From assembly GCF_015864825.1 (NCBI RefSeq), contig NZ_JADYWL010000002.1, forward strand, positions 1 to 64,000: a DNA stretch of 64,000 bases, read 5' to 3'. Of this stretch, positions 53,300-62,720 are shown piece after piece. The notes below the pieces were generated by a model. That model worked only from the letters and a program-made list of their open reading frames with translations, did not search any database and was not told the origin of the DNA. How positions within the stretch are numbered: the first letter of the stretch is position 1; each line of letters begins with the position of its first letter. Made by a program: the position numbers and the translations under genes. Source of the DNA: Psychrobacter sp. NZS113 (lineage in GTDB: Bacteria; Pseudomonadota; Gammaproteobacteria; Pseudomonadales; Moraxellaceae).

Positions 53300-53315
53300 T
53301 CAATAATCATGCCAT
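53300..53315 (-). promoter_or_regulatory. Candidate sigma-54 promoter for nirBD
   Basis: On the minus strand TGGCATGATTATTGAA matches the -24/-12 consensus TGGCAYRNNNNTTGCW except for A in place of C in the -12 GC. It is 127-142 bases upstream of nirB. The mismatch at an important position makes it only a candidate. Confidence 0.45.
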
Positions 53316-53689
53316 AGCACTTTGATTAGCTGGGTTTTTGCGCGTTGCTATTAGACATAAAGGTATGTCGTATCGGGAGCAGTCGCTTATGTACTAAGGT
53401 TTTTATATCAGCATGGTTAGCGTTGCTATTTGCCAAAAATCAGGGTGAGCACGATTGTTAACGACAGCGATATCAAAAATTAATGCACCAAAATAGACAA
53501 TGCATTGCCCCAAGTTGGATGTTATTGCTGTTTATAAGGGAGGCTGATTGAGTGTTTTAAACCTGCTGTGTTAATGCTTTATTAGCATAAGCGTCAGGTG
53601 TGGCGATGGTTATAGACCCACCAGTAAAGGCGCTTGGATAATTAACGAGTGCTGACCTTTATACAGATTTGGCAGCGTATACAAATAAC

Positions 53690-53705
53690 TGGCATAACCA
53701 TTGCA
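53690..53705 (+). promoter_or_regulatory. Sigma-54 promoter for narK and the nas operon
   Basis: TGGCATAACCATTGCA fits TGGCAYRNNNNTTGCW at every specified position, with GG and GC elements 10 bases apart. It starts 125 bases before the narK ATG. Nitrogen-limitation control by RpoN and an NtrC-type activator is inferred. No complete NtrC palindrome was found; TGCACCAAAAT at about 53484 is at best a half-site. The remainder of the 640-base gap is non-coding. Confidence 0.7.
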
Positions 53706-53814
53706 CCGCCTGAAACATTGCTACTTATCATTTTTGAATACTGCATTTTTTGAACACTTAGTACATTTAGTACGTTGTCAGAACCCTGAAGTTAATCGTT
53801 TGAGGAAGTTGCCT

Positions 53815-55323
53815 ATGTCATCATCAGCCCCCGTTGCGCCTAGTAAAGACAAGCTTAATGTTTTGTCATTTACGGGTAAAAATAAAATCCTTCATTTAGG
53901 TTGGATGGCATTTTTCCTTACCTTTTTTGTATGGTTCAACCATGCACCATTTCTATCAGCGATTGGAGAGACACTCAATCTGAGTAAAGACCAAATCAAA
54001 ACGTTACTCATTTTAAACGTAGCATTGACCATTCCTGCCCGCGTGATTATCGGGATGCTGACAGACCGTTTTGGCCCTCGCATTGTATATACCGCCATTT
54101 TAGCCATTGGTGCTATTCCTTGTTTTACCTTTGCGTTCGCTCAGGATTACAATACCTTGGCGTTGTCTCGGTTTTTACTGGGTTTTGTGGGTGCAGGTTT
54201 TGTGGTGGGTATTCGTTTGATGAGTGATTGGTTTCCAACCAATGAATTGGGAACGGCTGAAGGTATCTATGGCGGTTGGGGTAATTTTGGCTCGGCAGCA
54301 GCGGCACTGTTATTACCGACTATAGCGATTGGGGCTGCAGCAGTGTTCGGTGGCGATGAAGGTTGGCGTTATGCAACAGCCACATCAGGGGTCGTGATGG
54401 CGCTTTATAGCATCATTTTTTATAAGATGGCGCGTAATACACCCAAAGGGGCTACTTATTTTAAACCCAAAAAATCAGGTGCCATGATGGTGACGTCATC
54501 GGGTGATTTTTGGTTAATGATGGTTTTTAAATTGCCTATGTATTTGGCATTGGCACTATTGGCATGGAAACTATCACCTGATGGTGTAAGCTTACTGAGC
54601 CAGTCTAGTGTCACTATGGTCTATATTGGCCTTGCGATACTGTATGTTTACGAGTTCATCAGTAGCTACCGTTTTAATAAAGAGGTTTTCACCACGCCTG
54701 TACCAGTGGCACATCGTTATGATTTTAAGCAAGTAGGTATCTTAAATATTTTGTATTTTGCCACGTTTGGATCAGAGCTTGCCGTCGTGTCGATGCTACC
54801 TCTATTTTACCAAGAAACTTTTAGTTTATCGATTGTGATGGCAGGGGTATTGGCATCGAGCTATGCCTTTATGAACCTTATGTCACGTCCAGGCGGCGGT
54901 TGGCTCAGTGATAAGTTTGGTCGCAAAATAACTTTATTGATTTTGACAGCTGGTTTGGCCATCGGGTATCTATTGATGGGCTTCCTTGACTCAACGTGGC
55001 CACTTGCATTGGCACTATTAATTACGATGTTTTGCTCATTCTTTGTACAGGCAGGTGAGGGTGCTGTTTTTGCGGTAATTCCTTTGATCAAACGCAGTAT
55101 GACAGGGCAGTTTGCAGGGATGACAGGCGCGTATGGCAATGTTGGGTCAGTGGTGTATTTAACGGTGCTGAGTCTGGTGTCTTATCAGGTGTTTTTCTTT
55201 GTGATTGCCGCCACAGCAGTGGCTGGATTCTTTGCTTTGTTTTTCTTAAAAGAGCCAGAAGGCATCATTATTGAAGAAATGCCAGATGGTACATTTGCCG
55301 AAATACAAGTGAGTCATAGATAG
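53815..55323 (+). CDS. narK: Nitrate/nitrite transporter (NarK/NasA family MFS)
   Basis: About 502 residues with twelve membrane segments. NNP-family signatures are present: FVWFNHAPFLS, the MLTDRFGPRIVY loop, GFVGAGFVVGIRLMSDWFP with G-rich helix 5, and GQFAGMTGAYGNVGSVVYL in helix 11. Start is the ATG preceded by TGAGGAAG; a TTG-initiated extension to 53701 overlaps the promoter. It imports nitrate for the reductase genes downstream. It is the first gene of the operon, with 16 bases before the kinase-phosphatase gene. Confidence 0.92.
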   Translation: MSSSAPVAPSKDKLNVLSFTGKNKILHLGWMAFFLTFFVWFNHAPFLSAIGETLNLSKDQIKTLLILNVALTIPARVIIGMLTDRFGPRIVYTAILAIGAIPCFTFAFAQDYNTLALSRFLLGFVGAGFVVGIRLMSDWFPTNELGTAEGIYGGWGNFGSAAAALLLPTIAIGAAAVFGGDEGWRYATATSGVVMALYSIIFYKMARNTPKGATYFKPKKSGAMMVTSSGDFWLMMVFKLPMYLALALLAWKLSPDGVSLLSQSSVTMVYIGLAILYVYEFISSYRFNKEVFTTPVPVAHRYDFKQVGILNILYFATFGSELAVVSMLPLFYQETFSLSIVMAGVLASSYAFMNLMSRPGGGWLSDKFGRKITLLILTAGLAIGYLLMGFLDSTWPLALALLITMFCSFFVQAGEGAVFAVIPLIKRSMTGQFAGMTGAYGNVGSVVYLTVLSLVSYQVFFFVIAATAVAGFFALFFLKEPEGIIIEEMPDGTFAEIQVSHR

Positions 55324-55339
55324 TACGGGGTGAAGACAG

Positions 55340-57529
55340 ATGACGATAGCACACGCCAATAGAAACAATAGTCAAAATGCGGATGGTGATATGTACCAAA
55401 ACGCTGATGAGATGGCGGTTCATTTTAATACAGGCAATCCGTCATCTTTAATAGGCTCAGGTCAGTTTGTTGCCAATGATGTCAGCCAGAGCATTGATAG
55501 CCACGCTATTGATGAGACTGGTGACAGTAAGAATATTGATGATGCTAGTACTGCATTATGGTGGCTTGATTTTTTCACTATGGCAGGTCGCAAGACGGAA
55601 AATCAAGACAGTGTACTTATTACCACCTGCTTGCCCTATCAATGTTCAGGTGAAGAATCATCTAGTGCCAATCGCTCAATATCTCAAGCAAGATCTCACC
55701 CGCCATCATCAGCCCCATTATTGGTATTGATGGCAGATGGGGTCAGCGCTTGTCAGTTTCCAAAACAGGCAAGTCGATTGGTGGTGAATACCATTGCTCA
55801 CAAAATAACATTGGGGTTGACCGCACTGGCGCAATCACAAGATGAGACGTCATCCATCAGTTTTGACGATGATCAAGTCGCTAGTCTCATCAAAACAGCA
55901 GTCAATAAAGCCAACGATATCCTATATTTCCCTCAAGCGTATCAACGGGTACCGCCGTTGTTGTCTACGTTATCAGGCTTGCTCTGTATCGGTGACCGTA
56001 TTCACCTGTTTCATACAGGCGATTCTCGAATATACCGCGTTGGGGTAGATTGTCTGACAGTATTGAGCAAAGATCATCGCGTGCACCGCGGCCAAGATAA
56101 AGGAGCGCTTGCGGCAGCTATCGGCGCAGATAGCCAGTTAGAGCTACAACAATCAGTATTTACCCTCCATCAAAACGAGTGTTTGGCCATCATGACGGAT
56201 GGGGTGTATGAGCATATAGAGCCCACAGAGTTGCAGTTTGAGCTGTGCAGCAGTGCGACTGATATATTTCAGTTGATGGCTACTACGCACAAATTGCCGC
56301 TAGGGTTTAACACCAGTCAAGCCGTGTGCGAGCAAGCCTTTAGTGCAGGTAGTCATGACAATCTAAGTATGGTCATGCTGAGTATGAACACACGGTCAGC
56401 CCATTTTACTTCTATCAATGGCGCTAAAGGTATTGGTCATTTTGATGGCATTGACTTTGATAATTTGGATACAGTCATACATGATGTGAATCGCTATCAG
56501 CTGCCAACCGGTTTACAGATAGGCGACCATATTGATGGTTTTACTGTGATTGGTATTATTGCTCGTACGGCTCGCAGTCACGTGTACTGGGTGCAAGATG
56601 AAGACAACCATGACTTTGTTCTAAAATCACCCAGTTTGGACTCTGTAGCCGATGGCCACTATCTGCGTGATTTTTTAAAAGAACGCAAAATTGGTTTGAG
56701 CCTATCAAAACATCGCCGCGCGGGCGAGTCGGCTTACAATCAAGCTGACCCCAATCGATTGCCTGTCAATCCTGTATCCAACAATATCGGTCATAGTGTG
56801 GGTTCTGGCCTCAGTGAGTCGGGGCTACTGCGCTATTATCCGGTACCAGCAAGTACCACATACTTATATCATTTGACTGAATATATCGCTGGTGAGAGTT
56901 TACGGGACTTTATGGATCGTCATGCACCTTGTGATGTGTGGCAAACCTTTGATTTACTCACCAAAATTGGCATGGCGGTTCGAGTCATGCATCGCAACTA
57001 TCTGTTGCATCAAGACATCAAACCCGAAAACATTCTTTTAACCAAATCTGGCGCCGTCAAACTGATTGATTTTGGTTCCGCCAGCTCCTCTATCTTAAAA
57101 GACAGCACCCGACCACCAAATGGTGATTTGCACTATGCTGCACCAGAATATTACACCGATGCACCAAAAGGCGTGCATTCTGACTTGTTCTCGATTGCAG
57201 TGATTGGTTATGAACTGCTGACGGGGCAATTGCCATTTAATACCCAAACACTAATGATGCCAAACCAAACACTAATGATGCCCGCGCAGCCGCTACGGCA
57301 ACAGAACGTACCTGACGCCAGCCAACAGGCACTCATGCGTGCGCTGCATGTCAATACTAACGCGCGCTATCAAGCCATTGGTGAGTTTTTACAAGATTTT
57401 AACCCCGATAATAAGGCGCACAGCCGCGACCCAGAACCCCTCATTAAGCGTAACCCTCTACTGGTATGGCATGGCATTTGCTTCATAGAGTTTGTCATCA
57501 TTTTATTATTGTTGGCATACTTTTCATGA
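55340..57529 (+). CDS. Bifunctional PP2C-type phosphatase/Ser-Thr kinase with membrane anchor
   Basis: 729 residues. An N-terminal ~70-residue Asn/Asp-rich leader precedes a PP2C domain (KTENQDSVLI, LMADGV, FHTGDSRIYRV, IMTDGVYEH, SHDNLSMV). The kinase domain has Lys429 (VLKSP), catalytic HQDIKPEN (557-564) and DFG (577-579). The glycine loop IIARTARSHVYW is not GxGxxG. A last helix (FVIILLLLAYF) anchors the kinase at the inner membrane. It lies between the nitrate transporter and reductase genes, as in several proteobacterial nas operons; nitrogen-linked regulation of its neighbours is inferred. The tandem TLMMPNQ repeat lies near residues 635-648. Confidence 0.85.
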   Translation: MTIAHANRNNSQNADGDMYQNADEMAVHFNTGNPSSLIGSGQFVANDVSQSIDSHAIDETGDSKNIDDASTALWWLDFFTMAGRKTENQDSVLITTCLPYQCSGEESSSANRSISQARSHPPSSAPLLVLMADGVSACQFPKQASRLVVNTIAHKITLGLTALAQSQDETSSISFDDDQVASLIKTAVNKANDILYFPQAYQRVPPLLSTLSGLLCIGDRIHLFHTGDSRIYRVGVDCLTVLSKDHRVHRGQDKGALAAAIGADSQLELQQSVFTLHQNECLAIMTDGVYEHIEPTELQFELCSSATDIFQLMATTHKLPLGFNTSQAVCEQAFSAGSHDNLSMVMLSMNTRSAHFTSINGAKGIGHFDGIDFDNLDTVIHDVNRYQLPTGLQIGDHIDGFTVIGIIARTARSHVYWVQDEDNHDFVLKSPSLDSVADGHYLRDFLKERKIGLSLSKHRRAGESAYNQADPNRLPVNPVSNNIGHSVGSGLSESGLLRYYPVPASTTYLYHLTEYIAGESLRDFMDRHAPCDVWQTFDLLTKIGMAVRVMHRNYLLHQDIKPENILLTKSGAVKLIDFGSASSSILKDSTRPPNGDLHYAAPEYYTDAPKGVHSDLFSIAVIGYELLTGQLPFNTQTLMMPNQTLMMPAQPLRQQNVPDASQQALMRALHVNTNARYQAIGEFLQDFNPDNKAHSRDPEPLIKRNPLLVWHGICFIEFVIILLLLAYFS

Positions 57530-57581
57530 CACGCTGTTTTGCATTCAATGCTGCTCCGCGCGGCTAAGGGACTTACTGTTT

Positions 57582-59060
57582 ATGTCGTTATCTATATCGC
57601 AAGCCGCCACTACGGTAGATACTCATACCAACACTCACGCCTTAGCATCAGACCATCAAAAAAACGCTGGCATCGTTATTATCGGGGCGGGCATGGCAGG
57701 CAGTCGTTTTGCCATTGAGCTTGCTCGCACGCAATCAAATGATGACACCGCCCGTTTGCCAATTACGTTAATCAGTAAAGAGCCGCACGTGGGCTATAAC
57801 CGAATTATGTTGTCACCAGTATTGGCTGGCGACACAGCGTTTGAAGATACTTATTTATATGATAACTCAGAGTATGAACAGCTAGGTATCACCGTACTGG
57901 CTGGGGTTGCGGTAGAGACAATAGATACCAAGTGCCAGTGTATTGAGCTAGATGATGGGCAAACACTCAACTATGCCAAGTTAGTAATGGCCACAGGATC
58001 AACTGCCCGAGTCATTCCATTCCCCAATCACACAGCTAAGGGCGTGCATGTGTTTCGAAACCTTGCCGATGTGACCGCTCTGATGGACTATGCCCGCCAA
58101 GGAAAAACGGGTTTGGTGATTGGCGGTGGCGTACTGGGATTAGAGGCTGCCTGCGCGTTAGCGGCACAGGGCGCGAGCATGACGGTCATTCATATGGACG
58201 GTTATGTACTCAATCGCCAACTAGACCTGCCAGCTGCCGAGCTTTTGCAAGCTGAGCTCAGTCGCCGAGGGGTTGGTCTCGCGGTTTCTGCCCATACTGA
58301 GGCCATTGAGATGAATGATGCAGGAGAAGTATGCGGACTATCTTTAAAAGACGGGCGCACGCTAGCGGCCGATTTTATCGTGATGGCAGTAGGCGTGATA
58401 CCCAATACAGCGCTTGCCAAGCAAAGCGGGATCGAGGTTAATCGCGGTATTGTGGTCGATGGTTTTATGCACACCAGTTGTCCCAATGTTTATGCCATTG
58501 GTGAGTGTATAGAGCGAGAGGGCGAGCTATTTGGAATGGTGGCTCCGGTCAATCAGCAAGTGGATACGTTGGTCACGGTTTTAAAAGATGACTTAATAGA
58601 AAACGATATAAATGTGATAGGCAATAAAGCTGCCGTACCAGATCACTGGGTTCCTTTTGTGAGTAAGCCGTTGTCATTGAAATTGAAAGTATCTGGTATG
58701 TCGGCATTTTCTGCAGGGCAAATCGCTTTTGATGACGAAGCCGCTGATACTGTTGAAACCTTCGTGTATCGTCAGCCTGACTTAAACCATTATCATTGTC
58801 TGTACCTCAAAGAAAATAAACTCATTGGCGCTGTGCTTTATGGGGACACCAGCGATGGCAGCTTTTATAGTCAGTTGATTATAGATAATGTTGATATTAC
58901 GCCTATCAAAGACACACTCATATTTGGCGAAGCATATTGTCATTTGGATGAAATCACGCTTAACAATTCGCCAACTACGGAAGTAGATATAGAGCTTGAT
59001 GATACGGACAAGAACATCAACCATCATAAAGTGGCCGAACTGTTAGAGGATGCATTATGA
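57582..59060 (+). CDS. NAD(P)H/FAD-dependent electron-transfer subunit for nitrate reductase
   Basis: About 492 residues. FAD motif VIIGAGMAGSRFAIEL (residues ~30-45), LVMATGSTARV, NAD motif VIGGGVLGLEAACAL and NVYAIGECIER place it with NirB-type flavoprotein domains. A C-terminal part (PLSLKLKVSGMSAFSAGQI and onward) resembles the distal NirB flavodomain. Its overlap with nasA as ATGA suggests it supplies electrons to that enzyme (the NasC/NasB role in other species). ATG at 57582 follows AAGGGAC; a longer frame is discarded because it overlaps the kinase gene. Confidence 0.85.
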   Translation: MSLSISQAATTVDTHTNTHALASDHQKNAGIVIIGAGMAGSRFAIELARTQSNDDTARLPITLISKEPHVGYNRIMLSPVLAGDTAFEDTYLYDNSEYEQLGITVLAGVAVETIDTKCQCIELDDGQTLNYAKLVMATGSTARVIPFPNHTAKGVHVFRNLADVTALMDYARQGKTGLVIGGGVLGLEAACALAAQGASMTVIHMDGYVLNRQLDLPAAELLQAELSRRGVGLAVSAHTEAIEMNDAGEVCGLSLKDGRTLAADFIVMAVGVIPNTALAKQSGIEVNRGIVVDGFMHTSCPNVYAIGECIEREGELFGMVAPVNQQVDTLVTVLKDDLIENDINVIGNKAAVPDHWVPFVSKPLSLKLKVSGMSAFSAGQIAFDDEAADTVETFVYRQPDLNHYHCLYLKENKLIGAVLYGDTSDGSFYSQLIIDNVDITPIKDTLIFGEAYCHLDEITLNNSPTTEVDIELDDTDKNINHHKVAELLEDAL

Positions 59061-62000
59061 ATGATGCTACCGCCAATCAATCTGCTGCTAGCAAAGTAGT
59101 GTCAGCTAATAGCCTACCTAGTAGAGTGCAAAAAACAACAGACCACGTCATTGAAACACATGACATAAGCGCTGCCAAACATATCAAAAAAGCACCGTTG
59201 TCATCTGATGGTAATTTGATTGATAGTTCGACTAATGACTTGTTCGATAGCTCGATCACTACTATCCGCACGACGTGCCCTTATTGCGGAGTGGGGTGTG
59301 GTGTTTTGGCGAGCGTGAATGAGACAGAGGTTCTGAGTGTCAAAGGAGATCCTGAGCATCCGGCTAACTTTGGTAAATTGTGCTCCAAAGGGAGTGCACT
59401 GGCACAAACATTGGGCACCGCGCGCCGCTTGACCGAGCCATATTATCAAAACAAGCAAGCAGTCATGCAACAGCATCAGCCTATGCAATTGGGTAATGAT
59501 TTTAATGCTATAGACGTATCCGACAAGCCACTTACAAATCAGACAGACTGGGAAACCGTTTTAGATGACGTGGCCATTCGTTTAAATGACACCATCGCTA
59601 AGCATGGGCGAGACAGCATTATGTTTTATGTCTCAGGTCAATTGCTGACTGAAGACTATTACGTGGCCAATAAATTTATAAAAGGGTTTATCGGTAATAA
59701 TAACATCGACTCCAACTCTCGGCTATGCATGTCATCCGCAGTAGCCGGGCACAAACGCGCGTTTGGCGCAGACCTTGTGCCGGGTAATTATGAGGATTTA
59801 GAGGCTTGTGATTTATTAGTGCTGGTAGGCTCCAATATGGCGTGGTGCCATCCTATTTTGTTTGGTCGATTTTTAGCAGCCAAAAAAGCCAATCCTAATA
59901 AAAAACTGATTGTGATAGATCCGCGCCGTACGGACTCTTGTGAGTTTGCCGATTTACATTTACCAATTGCTGCGGGCACGGATACACATTTATATAATGG
60001 GTTGCTGCATTACCTAGATCAGCAGGGTTGCCAGAATGATGAATATGTTAGCCAAAGCTTGGGCGTTGATGATGCGGTGAATGCGGCCAAAGCATGGAGC
60101 ATTGATAAAGTCGCCAGTGCTTGCCAAGTGTCTGCGGAAAGTATCCGCCAGTTCTATGAATGCGTTGCCGCCACTGATAAAACAGTCACTGCCTTTAGTA
60201 TGGGCGTCAATCAATCACAAAGCGGAACCGATAAGGTCAACGCCATCATCAACACCCATTTGTTCACAGGGCGTGTGGGCAAAGTAGGGGCCAGTCCATT
60301 TTCACTCACTGGACAGCCTAATGCAATGGGCGGACGAGAAGTGGGCGCCCTTGCTAATCTGTTGGCGGCGCATTTAGAACTAGACAATGATGATCACCGG
60401 CAGCTCGTGGCAGACTTTTGGCAGTCGCCTCAACCTATATCGCGCAACGTGGGGGTGAAAGCCTGCGATGCTGCCGCTGCCATATTGGATGGTCGTATCA
60501 AGGCCATTTGGATTATGGCCACCAACCCTGTGGTCAGTTTGCCAGATGCGGATAATTTTCGCCAAGCGCTTGCTGAATGTGATTTGGTGATTGTCTCTGA
60601 CTGCTCGGTAGACAGTGACACGGTGAAGTGTGCTGACATTGTATTACCTGCTCAGGGGTGGGGCGAAAAATCTGGAACGGTCACCAACTCTGAACGGCGC
60701 ATCTCTCGGCAGCGGACATTAATGCCTGCAGCAGGGCTTGCCAAACCAGATTGGTGGATACTGTCTCAAGTTGCCACGCGCATGGGGTTAACGGAATTTG
60801 ATTACCAACACCCAAGTGAGATATTTAATGAGCATGTGGCATTGACCGCTTATGGCAATACGCACAACCAAAGCCCATCCAATTCTAATAAGACCTATCC
60901 TCGTTACCTGAATCTTAGCAAAGACTTGTCTGCTTTAATGACAGATGAGGTGCCAGCCGATAAACCTGCTCAACAACATATTAGCCAGCATATTAATCAG
61001 AACGGCAATCAAGCACATCAGCCAATCGCACTCAGTCAGCAAGCATACGAAGAGCTGTTGCCATTTCAATGGGGCGGTACGCGTATCTCTATGATTGATA
61101 AGATAAAACCTTTAGCAAATGAGAACAATAATCTCGCGGCTACTGTTACCAAGTTACAGTTAATCGCTATTACACCCTCTAATGAAGCGAGTGTAGCCAA
61201 TGTACATCGACGTCAAAGAAGGCAAAAATCCCAACTGATTGGTGAGAAACGACCACCCTCTAAACACGAGTTTGAGCATGATACTCAACCTAAAAACCAA
61301 GTGGTTCATTTACGCCTGATTACGGGCAGGCTTCGCGATCAGTGGCATACCATGACTCGTACTGGCCTTGCACCGCAGTTAAACCAACATCAGCCAATAC
61401 CAACACTGACCATACACGCTAACGATGCACAGCAACTGGGCGTTCAAGACAATGACTTTGTGCAACTGCATCGTAAGTATGAAAACTACGAAAAGTATGA
61501 AAGCTATGAGAACGGCGTGACCAGTGATGGCATAATCAGTGATATCACGATGAGTACGGCTAAGGATAGTAAAGAACCAGCGAGTACCGTAATGGCGCAA
61601 GTTGCCATTAGCGATACGTTGCGCGTTGGTGATGCATTTATGCCTATGCATTGGAGCAATGCTTTTGCTAGCTTCGCTCGTGTAGGTCCCCTTATTCCAA
61701 CAGTAGTCGATCCGCATTCAGGGCAGCCAGAGCTCAAAAATTCAGCGATCAGTGTCACGCCCGTTCCTATGCAATCATTTGGCAAGATTTTGGTGCATCC
61801 TGAGTGGCAAGACGCCGTTATAGTGCAATTACGTACTATTTTGGCCAATTTTTCTGCCCAAGCGTCAGAGAAAGAATTGTCTGAAACAAAATGCGAAGCA
61901 CGTTCAAATAATATTGTGCCAGAGGCATTACCTGCACTTACTTGGAGTTTGAGTCATCAAAATAATAGTGTATTGATTAATCTCGCTAGCCCGATGGTGG

Positions 62001-62563
62001 AGGCTAGCAGTACCTTAGCGTGCCCTGAGTTTTGGCAGCAGTTTATGGCCTCTATGCAATCATTATCACAGCCAAACTCTCAAGAGCGTGTCATGCATAC
62101 AGCGTTTACGGTCGATAATGTACAGAATCAATTACGTTTTATTGTGACGCAATCTGCGCCTGAGACAGACTCAAATAACACTGCTATAAATCGTCAAGTA
62201 TCTGATGATGAAAGGCTTAGTGCACAACTGATTATGGCTGTTTATGTTGCCCCAACGCAAAAGCTATTACCAAGTGTACGCTGGCTCGATAGCTGCTTTA
62301 CGGATACTAGCCAAATACCTGTCAATCAACGATATAAATGGTTGCTAGCGGGGCGGCCTGCTAGCGGTTATGTCGATCCAGGTCCTTTGGTGTGCTCTTG
62401 TATGTCAGTTGGAAAAAACACCATCCTCAACGCTATCACGCAGCATAGTTGTACTAGTGCGACGGCAGTGGGTAAGCAGTGCCGAGCAGGTACTAATTGT
62501 GGCTCTTGCGTTGGGCAAATCAACGCATTAATCGCAGAATGTGCCCCCTTGGAACAAGCTTAG
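59057..62563 (+). CDS. nasA: Assimilatory nitrate reductase catalytic subunit
   Basis: 1168 residues. After a ~68-residue polar leader comes the [4Fe-4S] binding site Cys74, Cys77, Cys81 and Cys109 (TTCPYCGVGCGVL, FGKLCSKG), and the molybdopterin domains typical of NasA (SRLCMSSAV, DPRRTDSCE, TNPVVSLPD, GRLRDQWHTMTRTG). The final ~56 residues are a BFD-type [2Fe-2S] domain (CSCM at 1113-1116; CGSC at 1148-1151). NasA proteins are commonly around 900 residues; here low-complexity inserts occupy the middle (Gln/His/Asn-rich ~620-660) and a YEN/YEK/YES/YEN repeat near 805. It reduces nitrate to nitrite. Confidence 0.93.
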   Translation: MNDATANQSAASKVVSANSLPSRVQKTTDHVIETHDISAAKHIKKAPLSSDGNLIDSSTNDLFDSSITTIRTTCPYCGVGCGVLASVNETEVLSVKGDPEHPANFGKLCSKGSALAQTLGTARRLTEPYYQNKQAVMQQHQPMQLGNDFNAIDVSDKPLTNQTDWETVLDDVAIRLNDTIAKHGRDSIMFYVSGQLLTEDYYVANKFIKGFIGNNNIDSNSRLCMSSAVAGHKRAFGADLVPGNYEDLEACDLLVLVGSNMAWCHPILFGRFLAAKKANPNKKLIVIDPRRTDSCEFADLHLPIAAGTDTHLYNGLLHYLDQQGCQNDEYVSQSLGVDDAVNAAKAWSIDKVASACQVSAESIRQFYECVAATDKTVTAFSMGVNQSQSGTDKVNAIINTHLFTGRVGKVGASPFSLTGQPNAMGGREVGALANLLAAHLELDNDDHRQLVADFWQSPQPISRNVGVKACDAAAAILDGRIKAIWIMATNPVVSLPDADNFRQALAECDLVIVSDCSVDSDTVKCADIVLPAQGWGEKSGTVTNSERRISRQRTLMPAAGLAKPDWWILSQVATRMGLTEFDYQHPSEIFNEHVALTAYGNTHNQSPSNSNKTYPRYLNLSKDLSALMTDEVPADKPAQQHISQHINQNGNQAHQPIALSQQAYEELLPFQWGGTRISMIDKIKPLANENNNLAATVTKLQLIAITPSNEASVANVHRRQRRQKSQLIGEKRPPSKHEFEHDTQPKNQVVHLRLITGRLRDQWHTMTRTGLAPQLNQHQPIPTLTIHANDAQQLGVQDNDFVQLHRKYENYEKYESYENGVTSDGIISDITMSTAKDSKEPASTVMAQVAISDTLRVGDAFMPMHWSNAFASFARVGPLIPTVVDPHSGQPELKNSAISVTPVPMQSFGKILVHPEWQDAVIVQLRTILANFSAQASEKELSETKCEARSNNIVPEALPALTWSLSHQNNSVLINLASPMVEASSTLACPEFWQQFMASMQSLSQPNSQERVMHTAFTVDNVQNQLRFIVTQSAPETDSNNTAINRQVSDDERLSAQLIMAVYVAPTQKLLPSVRWLDSCFTDTSQIPVNQRYKWLLAGRPASGYVDPGPLVCSCMSVGKNTILNAITQHSCTSATAVGKQCRAGTNCGSCVGQINALIAECAPLEQA

Positions 62564-62720
62564 ACAGTAGTGTGGCACGTCGCTTGCAACCTTTTATAGG
62601 CAACTACTGGTTGAGTGTGGTGTTATGAACAATAAGCCATTTTAGAGTAGGGGTTTATTCAAAACTTTGCTTTTAGTTGCCCATTTTGCTGTATTCACGC
62701 TGTTATCAGGAGTCATCACC

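Noticed and set aside
53480..53510. NtrC-binding site TGCAC-N-TGCA
   Set aside because: Left half matches TGCACCAAAAT but the right half is mis-spaced and lacks GTGCA; kept only as a weak half-site.
57244..57285. Short tandem CTAATGATGCC repeat as a regulatory site
   Set aside because: It is inside the kinase coding region and encodes TLMMPNQ twice; a local in-frame duplication explains it.
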